From an uncultured Eubacteriales bacterium (lineage in GTDB: Bacteria > Bacillota > Clostridia > Christensenellales > Aristaeellaceae): DNA of 64,000 nt. The translations under genes were made by a program, and so were the position numbers. Positions 16,027-24,677 of this stretch are shown one piece after another. Position 1 is the first letter of the stretch; every line of letters starts with the position of its first letter. The notes under the pieces were generated by a model. It was given only the letters and a program-made list of their open reading frames with translations. It made no database searches and was not told the origin of the DNA. Location of the stretch: contig CADCFG010000001.1 in NCBI GenBank assembly GCA_902800625.1, positions 1 to 64,000 on the forward strand, in the 5' to 3' direction.

Positions 16027-18618
16027 TCATATTCTCTTGGCTTTCTCGTTCAATTCAAACAGTTTATTCAGCGCGTCGATGGGCGTCATGCTGACCACGT
16101 CCAGCGCGGCGATCTCCTGCACCAGCGACATGGGCGCGAAGTCCAGCATGCCCAGCTGTCGGTCCTGGGGTTTGGCGTGATCGTCCAGTATGTTCTGGCC
16201 CAGGGTGCCACGCATCTCCCCCTCCACCTCCAGCCGCGCCATGATCTGCCTCGCTCGGCCGATCAGCGACTTCGGCAATCCTGCCAGCCGCGCCACGGAC
16301 ACGCCGTAGCTGCGATCCGCGCCGCCGCGCACGATCTTGCGCAGGAAGATCACGTCCTCGCCCTGCTCCTTGGCGGTGATTCGGAAGTTCACCACGCCCG
16401 GCAGCTGGCCCTCCAGCTCGGAAAGCTCGTGGTAGTGGGTGGCGAACAGCGTGCGCGCGCCGCACTTTTCCCCGGCGATGTACTCCACCGCCGCCCAGGC
16501 GATGGACAGGCCGTCAAACGTGGAAGTCCCCCGCCCCACCTCGTCCAGAATCAACAGGCTTTGGGGCGTGGCGAATTTCAGGATTGTGGCCATCTCGCTC
16601 ATCTCCACCATGAAGGTGGACTGGCCGCCGTACAGGTCGTCCGACGCGCCGATGCGGGTGAAGATGCGGTCGGTGATGGCGATGTCCGCGGCTGTGGCCG
16701 GCACGAAAGAGCCCATGTGGGCCATCAGCACGATCAGCGCCACCTGGCGCATATAGGTGGATTTGCCCGCCATGTTCGGACCGGTGATGATCATCACCCG
16801 TTCGTCCTGGGTGAGGGTTGTGTCGTTGGGCACGAACCGCTCCCGGCCGATGGATTCCTCCACCACCGGATGGCGTCCGTTTTCGATGTGATAACGGCCC
16901 TCCTCGTTGATGGAAGGACGGGTGTAGCCGTATTCAGACGCGGCCTTTGCCAGCGCCAGCAGCACGTCCAGCGTCTTGAGGCCGGTCACCGTCCCCTGCA
17001 GCTCGGTCAGGCTTTCCTTCAGCATTTGGCGCAACTCGCAAAACAGCGAGTACTCCAGACGCATGGCGTTTTCCTCCGCACCCAGGATCTTGCTCTCCAG
17101 TGTCTTCAGCTCGTCGGTGATGAAGCGCTCGGCGTTGGCCAGGGTCTGCTTGCGCACGTAGTCGTAGGGCACCTGGTCGTAGAAGGACTTGGTGACCTCT
17201 ATGTAGTAGCCGAACACCCGGTTGTAGCCCACCTTCAGGTTCTTGATGCCGGTGCGCTCCCGCTCCCGGGCCTCCAGGCCGGCCAGGTATTCCTTGCCGT
17301 GGCTGCCGATCTGGCGCAGCTCGTCCAGCTCGGCATTGTAGCCCTCGGCGATCATGCCGCCGTCGCGCACGGACAGCGGTGCGTCCGGGGAAATGGCCCG
17401 GCGCAGCGTGTCAGTGAGTGCCGTCAGCGGGTCGAGCATGTCCAGCGTGTCCGCGATCAGCGGCGCGGTGAAGGCCTTGGCGCAGTCCTTGATCAGCGGG
17501 ATGGTCTCAAGCGTCGCCACCAGGGACAGGCAGTCCCGGGCATTCACGGTGTCGTAGGCGATGCGGGACAGCAGGCGCTCCACGTCGTATACGCTGTCGA
17601 AGGCCTGACGCAGGCTGTCCGAGGTCATGGGATCCTCCAGCAGCTGCTGCACCGCGTCCAGTCGGCGCTCGATCTGCTGGGGCTCCTTGAGGGGCCTTTC
17701 GATCCAGGAACGCATCAGGCGGCTGCCCATGGCGGTGCGGGTCTTGTCCAGTATCCACAAAAGCGAGCCCCGCCGGGTCTTGCCCCGGGCGGTCTCCACC
17801 AATTCCAGGTTGCGCAGCGCGGCGCGATCCAGCGCCATGTAGCGCTCGGCCTCGTAGGACTTGGCGGTAAGTATGTGGGAAAGGGCGTTCTTCTGGGTCT
17901 GTGTAAGATAGGAAAGCAGCGCTCCGGCAGCGCTCACCGCCAATCGCTGGCCGTCAAAGCCCATGTCGGCCGGGGTCTTTCCGAAGTGAGCCTTCATCAC
18001 CTTCGCGGCCACAGCAAAGCTGTAGCTCTCCGCGTCCAGCGCCTCCGCCTTCGCGGCGCGCTCCGGCTCAAACTGGCTGAAGGCATCCCGGTCGTTGACG
18101 ATGATCTCGCTGGGGTCGAGCCTGGCCAGTTCGTCGGACAGGCTGGCGCGGGCGTCAGGAATCTGATAGAGATAAAACTCGCCCGTGGACACGTCGCAGA
18201 AGGCGCAGCCCGCCAGGTTCTTCTTCAGGCACAGCGAGGCGATGTAGTTGGCCTTGCGGTCCTCCAGCATGTTGGTCTCGATCACGGTGCCGGGGGTGAC
18301 CACGCGGATGACCTCCCGCTCGACGAGGCCCTTGGTGGTGGCCGGGTCGGTCATCTGCTCGCAGATGGCCACCTTGTAGCCCTTCTCGATCAGCTTTTGA
18401 AGATACGTATCCACGGCGTGATAGGGCACGCCGCACATGGGCGCGCGCTCGGAAAGGCCGCAGTCCTTGCCAGTCAGCGTCAGCTCCAGCTCCCGGGACA
18501 CCAGCTTGGCGTCGTCGAAGAACATCTCGTAGAAGTCCCCCAGGCGGTAAAACAGTATGGTGCCAGGGTACTGCTCCTTGATGTTCAGGTATTGCTGCAT
18601 CATGGGCGTGACGGGCAT
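16027..18618 (-). CDS. mutS: DNA mismatch repair protein MutS
   Basis: MutS binds mismatches and small loops and recruits MutL. The 863-residue protein has the mismatch-contact motif in GDFYEMF (Phe-x-Glu, about residues 36-40), the connector, lever and clamp regions, and the C-terminal ABC-type ATPase with GPNMAGKST and DEVGRGTST. GAGGTGA precedes the ATG. It is 47 bases upstream of mutL and downstream of the ymcA-like gene. Confidence 0.98.
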   Translation of the reverse strand: MPVTPMMQQYLNIKEQYPGTILFYRLGDFYEMFFDDAKLVSRELELTLTGKDCGLSERAPMCGVPYHAVDTYLQKLIEKGYKVAICEQMTDPATTKGLVEREVIRVVTPGTVIETNMLEDRKANYIASLCLKKNLAGCAFCDVSTGEFYLYQIPDARASLSDELARLDPSEIIVNDRDAFSQFEPERAAKAEALDAESYSFAVAAKVMKAHFGKTPADMGFDGQRLAVSAAGALLSYLTQTQKNALSHILTAKSYEAERYMALDRAALRNLELVETARGKTRRGSLLWILDKTRTAMGSRLMRSWIERPLKEPQQIERRLDAVQQLLEDPMTSDSLRQAFDSVYDVERLLSRIAYDTVNARDCLSLVATLETIPLIKDCAKAFTAPLIADTLDMLDPLTALTDTLRRAISPDAPLSVRDGGMIAEGYNAELDELRQIGSHGKEYLAGLEARERERTGIKNLKVGYNRVFGYYIEVTKSFYDQVPYDYVRKQTLANAERFITDELKTLESKILGAEENAMRLEYSLFCELRQMLKESLTELQGTVTGLKTLDVLLALAKAASEYGYTRPSINEEGRYHIENGRHPVVEESIGRERFVPNDTTLTQDERVMIITGPNMAGKSTYMRQVALIVLMAHMGSFVPATAADIAITDRIFTRIGASDDLYGGQSTFMVEMSEMATILKFATPQSLLILDEVGRGTSTFDGLSIAWAAVEYIAGEKCGARTLFATHYHELSELEGQLPGVVNFRITAKEQGEDVIFLRKIVRGGADRSYGVSVARLAGLPKSLIGRARQIMARLEVEGEMRGTLGQNILDDHAKPQDRQLGMLDFAPMSLVQEIAALDVVSMTPIDALNKLFELNEKAKRI

Positions 18619-18688
18619 GGGAAATCACCTCGTTTGTGTTGCGTATGGCTTTGGTCGGGCAGCATTGCCCGGTTGACGGTCAATTCAA

Positions 18689-19084
18689 TCAATGGCAGCC
18701 GGAGCAGGTGGCGCAGCTGCCGGTGCAGTTGGACGGCTGCTCCATGTTACCGGTGACAATGAACTGCAGCACCTGGTTGATCTGGCCGATCAGGCCGTTG
18801 AACTCGTCCCGCGCGGCGTTCAGGGCAAGGATGTCGTCCATCATCTGCAGCCGCTGCTGGGCCTCGTCCATCTCGTCAGAGAGGCGCTTGAGCACCGCCG
18901 GGTCGGGGTTTTCACCCTGCACCATGGCCTGCAGCTCCGTGCGCTTTTCCAGATATTCACTCATCGCGGCGGCGGCTTGCTCGTTCTTCATGGCCCTGTC
19001 CTCCGCATCCTTCACCCGCTGATAGGCCTCGCTCTCAAGAAGCGCCTGGCCCAACTCCCGGGTCTTTTCAAATACCTTGTCCAT
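18689..19084 (-). CDS. ricA: YlbF/YmcA family protein with Cys-rich tail
   Basis: The 131-residue helical protein belongs to the YlbF/YmcA (Com_YlbF) family. Its position between miaB and mutS is the same as ymcA (ricA) in Bacillus. RicA works with RicF and RicT in a complex carrying [4Fe-4S] clusters that promotes mRNA maturation by RNase Y and affects competence, biofilm and sporulation. The C-terminus ends in four cysteines (120, 124, 127, 130) and His131, well placed to hold a cluster. The gene begins two bases after the miaB stop. Confidence 0.85.
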   Translation of the reverse strand: MDKVFEKTRELGQALLESEAYQRVKDAEDRAMKNEQAAAAMSEYLEKRTELQAMVQGENPDPAVLKRLSDEMDEAQQRLQMMDDILALNAARDEFNGLIGQINQVLQFIVTGNMEQPSNCTGSCATCSGCH

Positions 19085-19086
19085 TG

Positions 19087-20487
19087 CTATTCCTCCATGA
19101 TGATCTGTCTGCCGCGCAGGGTATTGCGCCCGGCGGACGTAATTTCTACCTCAACAAACTTTCCGATCAGGCTGGCGTCGCCCGGGAAGTTCACCATGTG
19201 GCCGCGGGGCGTCTTGCCGCCCACGGAATTGGCGTCCCGGGTGGAGACGGCCTCCACCAGCACGGTCTCCCGCTTCCCCACCTGCTCTTCCAGCACCTCC
19301 AGCGAGATGGTCTGCTGCAGGTCGATCAGCCGCTGGATGCGCTCGCTCTTCACCTCATAGGGCGTGTCGTCCGGGTAGGACGCTGCGCGGGTGCCGGTGC
19401 GGGGCGAGTAGATGAAGGTGTAGGCCGCGTCAAAGCGCACCTGTCGCACCAGGCTCATGGTCTCCTCGAATTGCGAAAGCGTCTCTCCCGGGAAGCCTAC
19501 GATGATGTCGCTGGTCAGGCCGATATCCGGCTTGACGGCGCGCAGCTTTTTCACCAGTTCGAGATAGTGTTCCCGGTTGTAGCTGCGGTTCATGCGCTTG
19601 AGCACCTCGTCGCTGCCGGCCTGCACGGGCAGGTGCAGCTGGGGCATCAGGTGGGAAAGCTCCCCAAAGGCGTGGATCAGCTCGTCCGACAGATCCTTGG
19701 GGTGGCTGGTCATGAAGCGGATGCGCGGAATGCCCAGCCTGTCGATGCGGTAAAGAAGCTCGGCAAACTCCGCCCCGCCGCCGCGATAGGAGTTGACGTT
19801 CTGGCCAAGCAGCATGATCTCCTGCGCGCCCTCGTCCTGCAGCCGCACGCACTCGGCAATCACGGCCTCCGGCGTCCGGGAGCGCTCCCGCCCGCGTACA
19901 TAGGGCACGATGCAGTAGGTGCAGAAATTGTCGCAGCCGTACATGATGTTCACGAAGGCGTTGAAGTGGTTGCGGCGCCGCTCGGGCATGCCCTCCACCA
20001 CCTCGCCGTCGATGTCCATGATCTCCACCACTGGCTGCTTCTCCGTCAGCACGCGATAGACGTACTCCGGCAGCTTGTACAGGTTGTGGGTGCCGTAGAC
20101 CAGGTCGATGAAGGGATAGCGCTTCTTCATCATGGCCGCCATGCCCTTTTCCTGGGTCATGCAGCCGCCAACGCAGATCATCAGCTCAGGCTTGTCCTTC
20201 TTCAGCTCCTTCAGCCAGATTACGTTGCCAAGGGCTTTGTTTTCGGCGTTTTCCCGCACGCAGCAGGTGTTGTAGAGTATCAAATCGGCGTTTTCGCGCA
20301 CGGGCTCGGCGGTCATGCCCATTTCGCTGAGCATGCCGGCGATGGACTCGGAGTCCCGCTCGTTCATCTGGCAGCCCATGGACACGATGTGATAGCTCCG
20401 TGGGCGAGCATCCATTGCCTTCACCAGCTTCATGAACTCCCGCTGGCGCAGCATCTCCTGCTCGGAGACGATCGGCCTTTTCTTCAT
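19087..20487 (-). CDS. miaB: tRNA-2-methylthio-N6-dimethylallyladenosine synthase
   Basis: MiaB is a radical-SAM methylthiotransferase acting on i6A37 of tRNA. The 466-residue protein has the N-terminal UPF0004 domain with its three cluster cysteines (MGCQMN, NTCCVR, GGCMTQ), the radical-SAM CxxxCxxC (CDNFCTYC) and a C-terminal TRAM domain. ATG follows GAGGATG, which overlaps the 3' end of the RNase G gene. The substrate maker MiaA is encoded downstream on the same strand. Confidence 0.97.
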   Translation of the reverse strand: MKKRPIVSEQEMLRQREFMKLVKAMDARPRSYHIVSMGCQMNERDSESIAGMLSEMGMTAEPVRENADLILYNTCCVRENAENKALGNVIWLKELKKDKPELMICVGGCMTQEKGMAAMMKKRYPFIDLVYGTHNLYKLPEYVYRVLTEKQPVVEIMDIDGEVVEGMPERRRNHFNAFVNIMYGCDNFCTYCIVPYVRGRERSRTPEAVIAECVRLQDEGAQEIMLLGQNVNSYRGGGAEFAELLYRIDRLGIPRIRFMTSHPKDLSDELIHAFGELSHLMPQLHLPVQAGSDEVLKRMNRSYNREHYLELVKKLRAVKPDIGLTSDIIVGFPGETLSQFEETMSLVRQVRFDAAYTFIYSPRTGTRAASYPDDTPYEVKSERIQRLIDLQQTISLEVLEEQVGKRETVLVEAVSTRDANSVGGKTPRGHMVNFPGDASLIGKFVEVEITSAGRNTLRGRQIIMEE

Positions 20488-20491
20488 AGGT

Positions 20492-21979
20492 TCATCCTCG
20501 TTTCAGTGCCTTGGTGCCCTCGGGCAGGCGTTCCGGGTCGGCGGGAGAGATGTCATACTCCCCTGCCCCCTTGCTCCCATTGGAATGGGCGTAGGTCGCG
20601 CCGTTTCCGGGCACGCCGATGGTCTTGAGCCAACCGCATGCCTCCGGCGCCGCCTCGATCAGAAGCGGGCTCGCGTCCCCTTGCCTGCGACGACGGGAAA
20701 CCTCCCGCGCGATGCGGCGGGCCGTGGTCTCGTGGGAGGGCACAAAGCCGTTGCCGCCGCAGTCGGAGCAGGTGTGCAAAAGCTGCCTGGACAGGCTCTG
20801 CCGCTCCTTCTTCCGGGTCAGCTCCACCAGCCCCAGACCTGTGATGCCCACCACGTTCACCTTCACCCGTTCCCGCGCCGCCAGGCCGCGCAGGGCGTCC
20901 AGCAGCGCTTCCTTCTGTTCCCTTGACTTCATGTCGATGAAGTCGATCACCACGATGCCGCCAACGTCCCGCAGCCGAAGCTGACGCATAATCTCCTCCG
21001 CGGCTTCCAGGTTGTTTTTGAAGATAGTGTCATCGGCGGACTTCCTGCCGGTGTATTTTGCGGTGTTCACGTCGACGACGGTCAGCGCCTCGGTCTCCTC
21101 GATCACAAGGCTTCCGCCGCTCTTGAGCCACACGTATTTTTGAAGCGCCTTGTCCAGCTGCGCGTCCACCCTGTACAGGTCGAAAAGCGGCGCGGCGCTG
21201 TCGTGCAGCCGGATCCTGTCGGCATATTCCGGGGCCAGCGTTTCAGCGATGCCGCGCAACTCGTCAAAGCAGGCCGCACCGTCAGCCCAGAGGGCGTCCA
21301 CGCCGCCGCTCAGATAATCCCGCACGGCCCTGAGCGCAAGGGCGTTGTCGTCGTGCATGCGCTTCGGCGCGATGCCGTGTTTGGCTCGATTCTGAATTTC
21401 CGTCCAGAGCGCGTTCAGGCGCGCGTATTCGGCGCGTATGGCTTCCTCCGGCGCTTCCGCCGCGGCGGTGCGCAGAATCAGCCCCGCGCCCATCTCGCCT
21501 ATAAGGGCCTTTCCCAGGGCGTGCAGGCGCGCTCTGTCGGCTTCCGCCAGCTTTCTGGATACGCCCACATACTTCACGTCCGCAAGCAGCACCAGAAGCC
21601 GCCCCGGGAGGACGACGTGGCTGGACAGCCGGGGTCCCTTGCCGCCGGGCTGTGACTTGATGGCCTGCACGAGCACATCCTGTCCGGGCCGCACCAGCTT
21701 TTCGATGCGGGCGTCTCCCAGTGTTTCCGAAAAAAACCTGTCGCCGCGCAAGTCCACGCCGATGTCCCCCGCCGCCAGGAAGCCGTTCTTGTCCATGCCG
21801 ATGTCCACGAACGCGGCGTTCATCCCCGGCAGCACGTTCTCGACCCGGCCCAGGTAGATGTTGCCGGACAGGTTCTCCGTGTCCGGGCGCTGGATGCAGA
21901 TCTCCGCCAGCCGGCCGTCCTCGATCACCGCCAGCCGCGCCTCGTCCTGCACGCGCTCGAAGAGCAGCGTCTGCGCCAT
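20492..21979 (-). CDS. rng: ribonuclease G/E family protein
   Basis: The 495-residue protein has an N-terminal S1-like RNA-binding segment (GNIYLGRVENVLPGMNAAFVDIG), the central DNase I-like catalytic part (VVDVNT, VVIDFIDM), and a C-terminal zinc-link CSDCGG. This matches RNase G/E enzymes that cleave AU-rich single-stranded RNA at 5'-monophosphate ends. ATG 21979 is preferred to GTG 21988, which sits too close to GGAG. In many Clostridia the next genes are rplU-rpmA; here miaB follows instead. Confidence 0.93.
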   Translation of the reverse strand: MAQTLLFERVQDEARLAVIEDGRLAEICIQRPDTENLSGNIYLGRVENVLPGMNAAFVDIGMDKNGFLAAGDIGVDLRGDRFFSETLGDARIEKLVRPGQDVLVQAIKSQPGGKGPRLSSHVVLPGRLLVLLADVKYVGVSRKLAEADRARLHALGKALIGEMGAGLILRTAAAEAPEEAIRAEYARLNALWTEIQNRAKHGIAPKRMHDDNALALRAVRDYLSGGVDALWADGAACFDELRGIAETLAPEYADRIRLHDSAAPLFDLYRVDAQLDKALQKYVWLKSGGSLVIEETEALTVVDVNTAKYTGRKSADDTIFKNNLEAAEEIMRQLRLRDVGGIVVIDFIDMKSREQKEALLDALRGLAARERVKVNVVGITGLGLVELTRKKERQSLSRQLLHTCSDCGGNGFVPSHETTARRIAREVSRRRRQGDASPLLIEAAPEACGWLKTIGVPGNGATYAHSNGSKGAGEYDISPADPERLPEGTKALKRG

Positions 21980-21984
21980 GGCCG

Positions 21985-22653
21985 TCACAGCTCCAGCAGG
22001 GGCTTCAAATTCCCCTCGCCGTCCTCGCCCAGCAGCGTAAGCCGGTGGATGGCGGCCTCCGGCGGCTCCACGCCAGCCATGTCAGCCAGCAGGCCGATCA
22101 GCAAATCGGGCTTGATGGATTCCCGCTCGGTGAGCATCAGCCGGGCGTTGAAGCCGTTTTCAAAGGGCTCCATGGAGATCACCAGCGGCCGGGCGTTGAT
22201 CTCCTTCTCGCCGGACTTGGTCTTCTTCACCGCGGGCACGTTCTCCCGGGCCATGAACGCGGGGATCTGCGCAAGGATCGCCCCGGCGCCCTCCCCGTCC
22301 AGCGTCACGCGGTAGTCCGCCATCTTCACCAGCGCCATAGGCGCGGGGTGGCGGTCGTCCACCATGCGCACATCCAGCACCGGCAGATCCTCCGGCAGCG
22401 CGGCGCGTATGGCGTCCTCGGTGCGCTTTCGGCCCATGGGGGCGGAGAGCTTGATGTCGATGATCTCATAATCGCTGGTCCAGCCCAGCGCCAGCGCCGA
22501 GCCGAAGGACATCACCGGATGGGGGTTGAAGCCCTGGGACCAGGCGATGGGCAGGCCCGTGCGGTTCACGGCCCGCTGGAAAAAGCGCTGCAGGTCCAGA
22601 TGAGAGATGAAGCGCAGCCGGGGCCGCTTGGCAAATCGAATCATGGCCCTCAT
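21985..22653 (-). CDS. TIGR03936 radical-SAM-associated protein (DUF2344)
   Basis: The 222-residue protein starts MRAMIRFAKRPRLRFISHLD, the conserved N-terminus of the DUF2344 family, and contains the GFNPHPVMSFG motif. Family members always accompany the B12-binding radical-SAM protein encoded just upstream. The ATG overlaps that gene's stop by four bases. Function is unproven; frequent linkage to RNase G and ribosomal protein genes suggests RNA or ribosome modification. Confidence 0.9.
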   Translation of the reverse strand: MRAMIRFAKRPRLRFISHLDLQRFFQRAVNRTGLPIAWSQGFNPHPVMSFGSALALGWTSDYEIIDIKLSAPMGRKRTEDAIRAALPEDLPVLDVRMVDDRHPAPMALVKMADYRVTLDGEGAGAILAQIPAFMARENVPAVKKTKSGEKEINARPLVISMEPFENGFNARLMLTERESIKPDLLIGLLADMAGVEPPEAAIHRLTLLGEDGEGNLKPLLEL

Positions 22654-24491
22654 ACGCACGCCCCCTCGTAACGTTTCATGCCGCAGCCGGTGCAGCCCTT
22701 GCGGCAGTCCGGCGTGCACTCGGCCCGCTGGGCCTTCTCCCACTCCCGAAGCATGTATTGCTTGGTCACGCCGCAGTCCAGGTGGTCCCATGGGAACACC
22801 TCGTCCGTGGATCGCGGCCGGGTGGCATAGAAGTCCGGGTCAATGCCGGTCTCCTCGAAGGCTTTGAGCCACATGTCATACTTGAACTGGTCGCTCCAGC
22901 CGTCCATGCGGCAGCCCAGCCGCCAGGCCCGCTCCAGGGCCTCGCCCATGCGGCGGTCGCCTCGGGCAAATACGGCTTCGATATAGCTGATGTCCGGCGC
23001 GTGGTACTTGAAATCCACGCCCTTCAGCCGGGCCAGCGCCTGCCTGAGCAGCTGCTGGCGACGCACGACCTCATCGTAATTCAGCTGGGGCGACCACTGG
23101 AAAGGCGTATCGTTCTTCGGGACGAACACTGAGGCGCTTACCGTGATGCGCAGGCCCGGCGCGCGGCGTTCCTTGGGAATGGAAAAGTAGCACCTGCGCA
23201 CTTTCTCGGCCAGGTCCGCGATGCCCAGCACGTCCTCGTCCGTCTCGGTGGGCAGGCCAAGCATGAAGTACAGCTTCACGGCAGACCAGCCCTGGTCGAA
23301 GGCGTCGGTGACGGAGCGGATCAGGTCCTCCTCTGTGACGCCCTTGTTGATCACGTCCCGGAGGCGCTGGGTGCCCGCCTCTGGGGCCAGCGTCAGCGCC
23401 GTTTTCTTCACCTTCTGGGTCTCCTTCAGCGTATCCGTCAGCACGTTGTCGATGCGCTGGCTGGGCAGCGCAATGCGCACCCGCTTCGCGGCGAATTTCT
23501 CCACCATTCGATGAGCCAGCTCCGGCAGGCAGGAGTAGTCGCCGCTGGACAGGCTCATCAGGGAGATCTCGTCATAGCCGGTGGAGGACACCAGCTTCTC
23601 GGCCAGCGCCATCAGCGTGTCGATCTTTCGTTCGCGGATGGGCCGATAGATCATGCCCGCCTGGCAGAAGCGGCAGCCCCGGGTGCAGCCCCGGAAGATC
23701 TCCAGCATGATGCGGTTGTGTACGATCTCGCCATAGGGCACGATCAGCTTTTCCGGATAGACGGCTTTGTCCAGGTCCTTCACCATGGCCTTTTTCACCA
23801 CGGCCGGCGCGCCGGAGCCGCTCTTGGGCGTCACGGCCTTTACGGTGCCGTCGTCGTTATAGGTCACGTCGTAGAGGCTGGGCACATAGATGCCGGGGAT
23901 CCTGGCGCACATTTTGAGGTACTCCTCCCGGGGCAGGCCCGCAGCCTTCCACTGCTTGTACGCGTCGATGGTCTGCTGGGTCTCCTCCTCCCCGTCGCCC
24001 AGCGCCACCAGGTCGACAAAGGGCACAAGCGGCTCCGGGTTGAAGGCGCAGGGTCCGCCCACGATCACGAAGGGACCCCCCGTCCGGTCCTCCCGGCGCA
24101 GCGGAATGCCAGCCAGGTCCAGCGCTTCCAGGATGTTGGTAAAGCTCATCTCGTACTGCAGTGTGATGCCCAGGATGTCAAAATCCTTCACCGGCGTGCG
24201 CGATTCCAGCGAAAACAGCGGGATGTCGTTCTCCCGCATCAGCTGGGCCATATCCACCCACGGGGAAAACACACGCTCGCACCATGCGTCGTCACGGGCG
24301 TTGATGGAGTGATAGAGTATCTTCATGCCCAGGTGGCTCATGCCCACCTCGTAGGTGTCCGGGAACAGGAACGCGTAGCGCACATCCACGCTGTCCGGGT
24401 CCTTCATCACGGCGTTGAATTCGCCGCCCATGTAGCGCACCGGCTTCTGCACGGACATCAGCAGTTTTTCTATGCGATCAGAAAGGGACAA
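22650..24491 (-). CDS. TIGR03960 B12-binding-type radical SAM protein
   Basis: This protein of about 613 residues has an N-terminal cobalamin-binding-like region (PDTYEVGMSHLG) and a radical-SAM core whose CxxxCxxC lies in FRGCTRGCRFCQAG. The C-terminus holds extra cysteines (CGVTKQY, CTPDCRKGCTGCG) likely to bind another Fe-S cluster. The substrate is unknown. TTG 24491 is proposed because GGAGG lies seven bases before it; ATGs at 24497 and 24506 are too close to, or upstream of, that site. Confidence 0.92.
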   Translation of the reverse strand: MSLSDRIEKLLMSVQKPVRYMGGEFNAVMKDPDSVDVRYAFLFPDTYEVGMSHLGMKILYHSINARDDAWCERVFSPWVDMAQLMRENDIPLFSLESRTPVKDFDILGITLQYEMSFTNILEALDLAGIPLRREDRTGGPFVIVGGPCAFNPEPLVPFVDLVALGDGEEETQQTIDAYKQWKAAGLPREEYLKMCARIPGIYVPSLYDVTYNDDGTVKAVTPKSGSGAPAVVKKAMVKDLDKAVYPEKLIVPYGEIVHNRIMLEIFRGCTRGCRFCQAGMIYRPIRERKIDTLMALAEKLVSSTGYDEISLMSLSSGDYSCLPELAHRMVEKFAAKRVRIALPSQRIDNVLTDTLKETQKVKKTALTLAPEAGTQRLRDVINKGVTEEDLIRSVTDAFDQGWSAVKLYFMLGLPTETDEDVLGIADLAEKVRRCYFSIPKERRAPGLRITVSASVFVPKNDTPFQWSPQLNYDEVVRRQQLLRQALARLKGVDFKYHAPDISYIEAVFARGDRRMGEALERAWRLGCRMDGWSDQFKYDMWLKAFEETGIDPDFYATRPRSTDEVFPWDHLDCGVTKQYMLREWEKAQRAECTPDCRKGCTGCGMKRYEGACV

Positions 24492-24527
24492 GTCCATTCC
24501 TCCCATTGTACAAACCTATACACACTA

Positions 24528-24556
24528 ACTTTACCACGAATCGCCCTTTTCTTCAA
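24528..24556 (-). promoter_or_regulatory. candidate promoter of the radical SAM/rng operon
   Basis: On the minus strand TTGAAG (24551-24556), 17 bases, TAAAGT (24528-24533), about 36 bases before the proposed start. Confidence 0.5.
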
Positions 24557-24623
24557 CGCCTGAATGTTAAATCACCAATGACAGGCAAACACACTTGTTT
24601 ACAAAAAAAGCAAAGGGATTTAC

Positions 24624-24652
24624 TTGACGCGGCGGCGCAAACATCCTATCAT
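24624..24652 (+). promoter_or_regulatory. sigma-A promoter of lysA
   Basis: TTGACG (24624-24629), 17 bases, TATCAT (24647-24652), 25 bases before the lysA start codon. Confidence 0.75.
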
Positions 24653-24677
24653 GTTAGCAGAATGGAGTTGAATAAAT

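Noticed and set aside
13136..16180. 1014-codon plus-strand frame over miaA and mutL
   Set aside because: It is a GC-rich shadow of two certain genes on the other strand, with Arg/Pro/His-biased composition.
15991..18756. 921-codon plus-strand frame over mutS
   Set aside because: Shadow of mutS; His/Gln/Val-rich translation with no domain.
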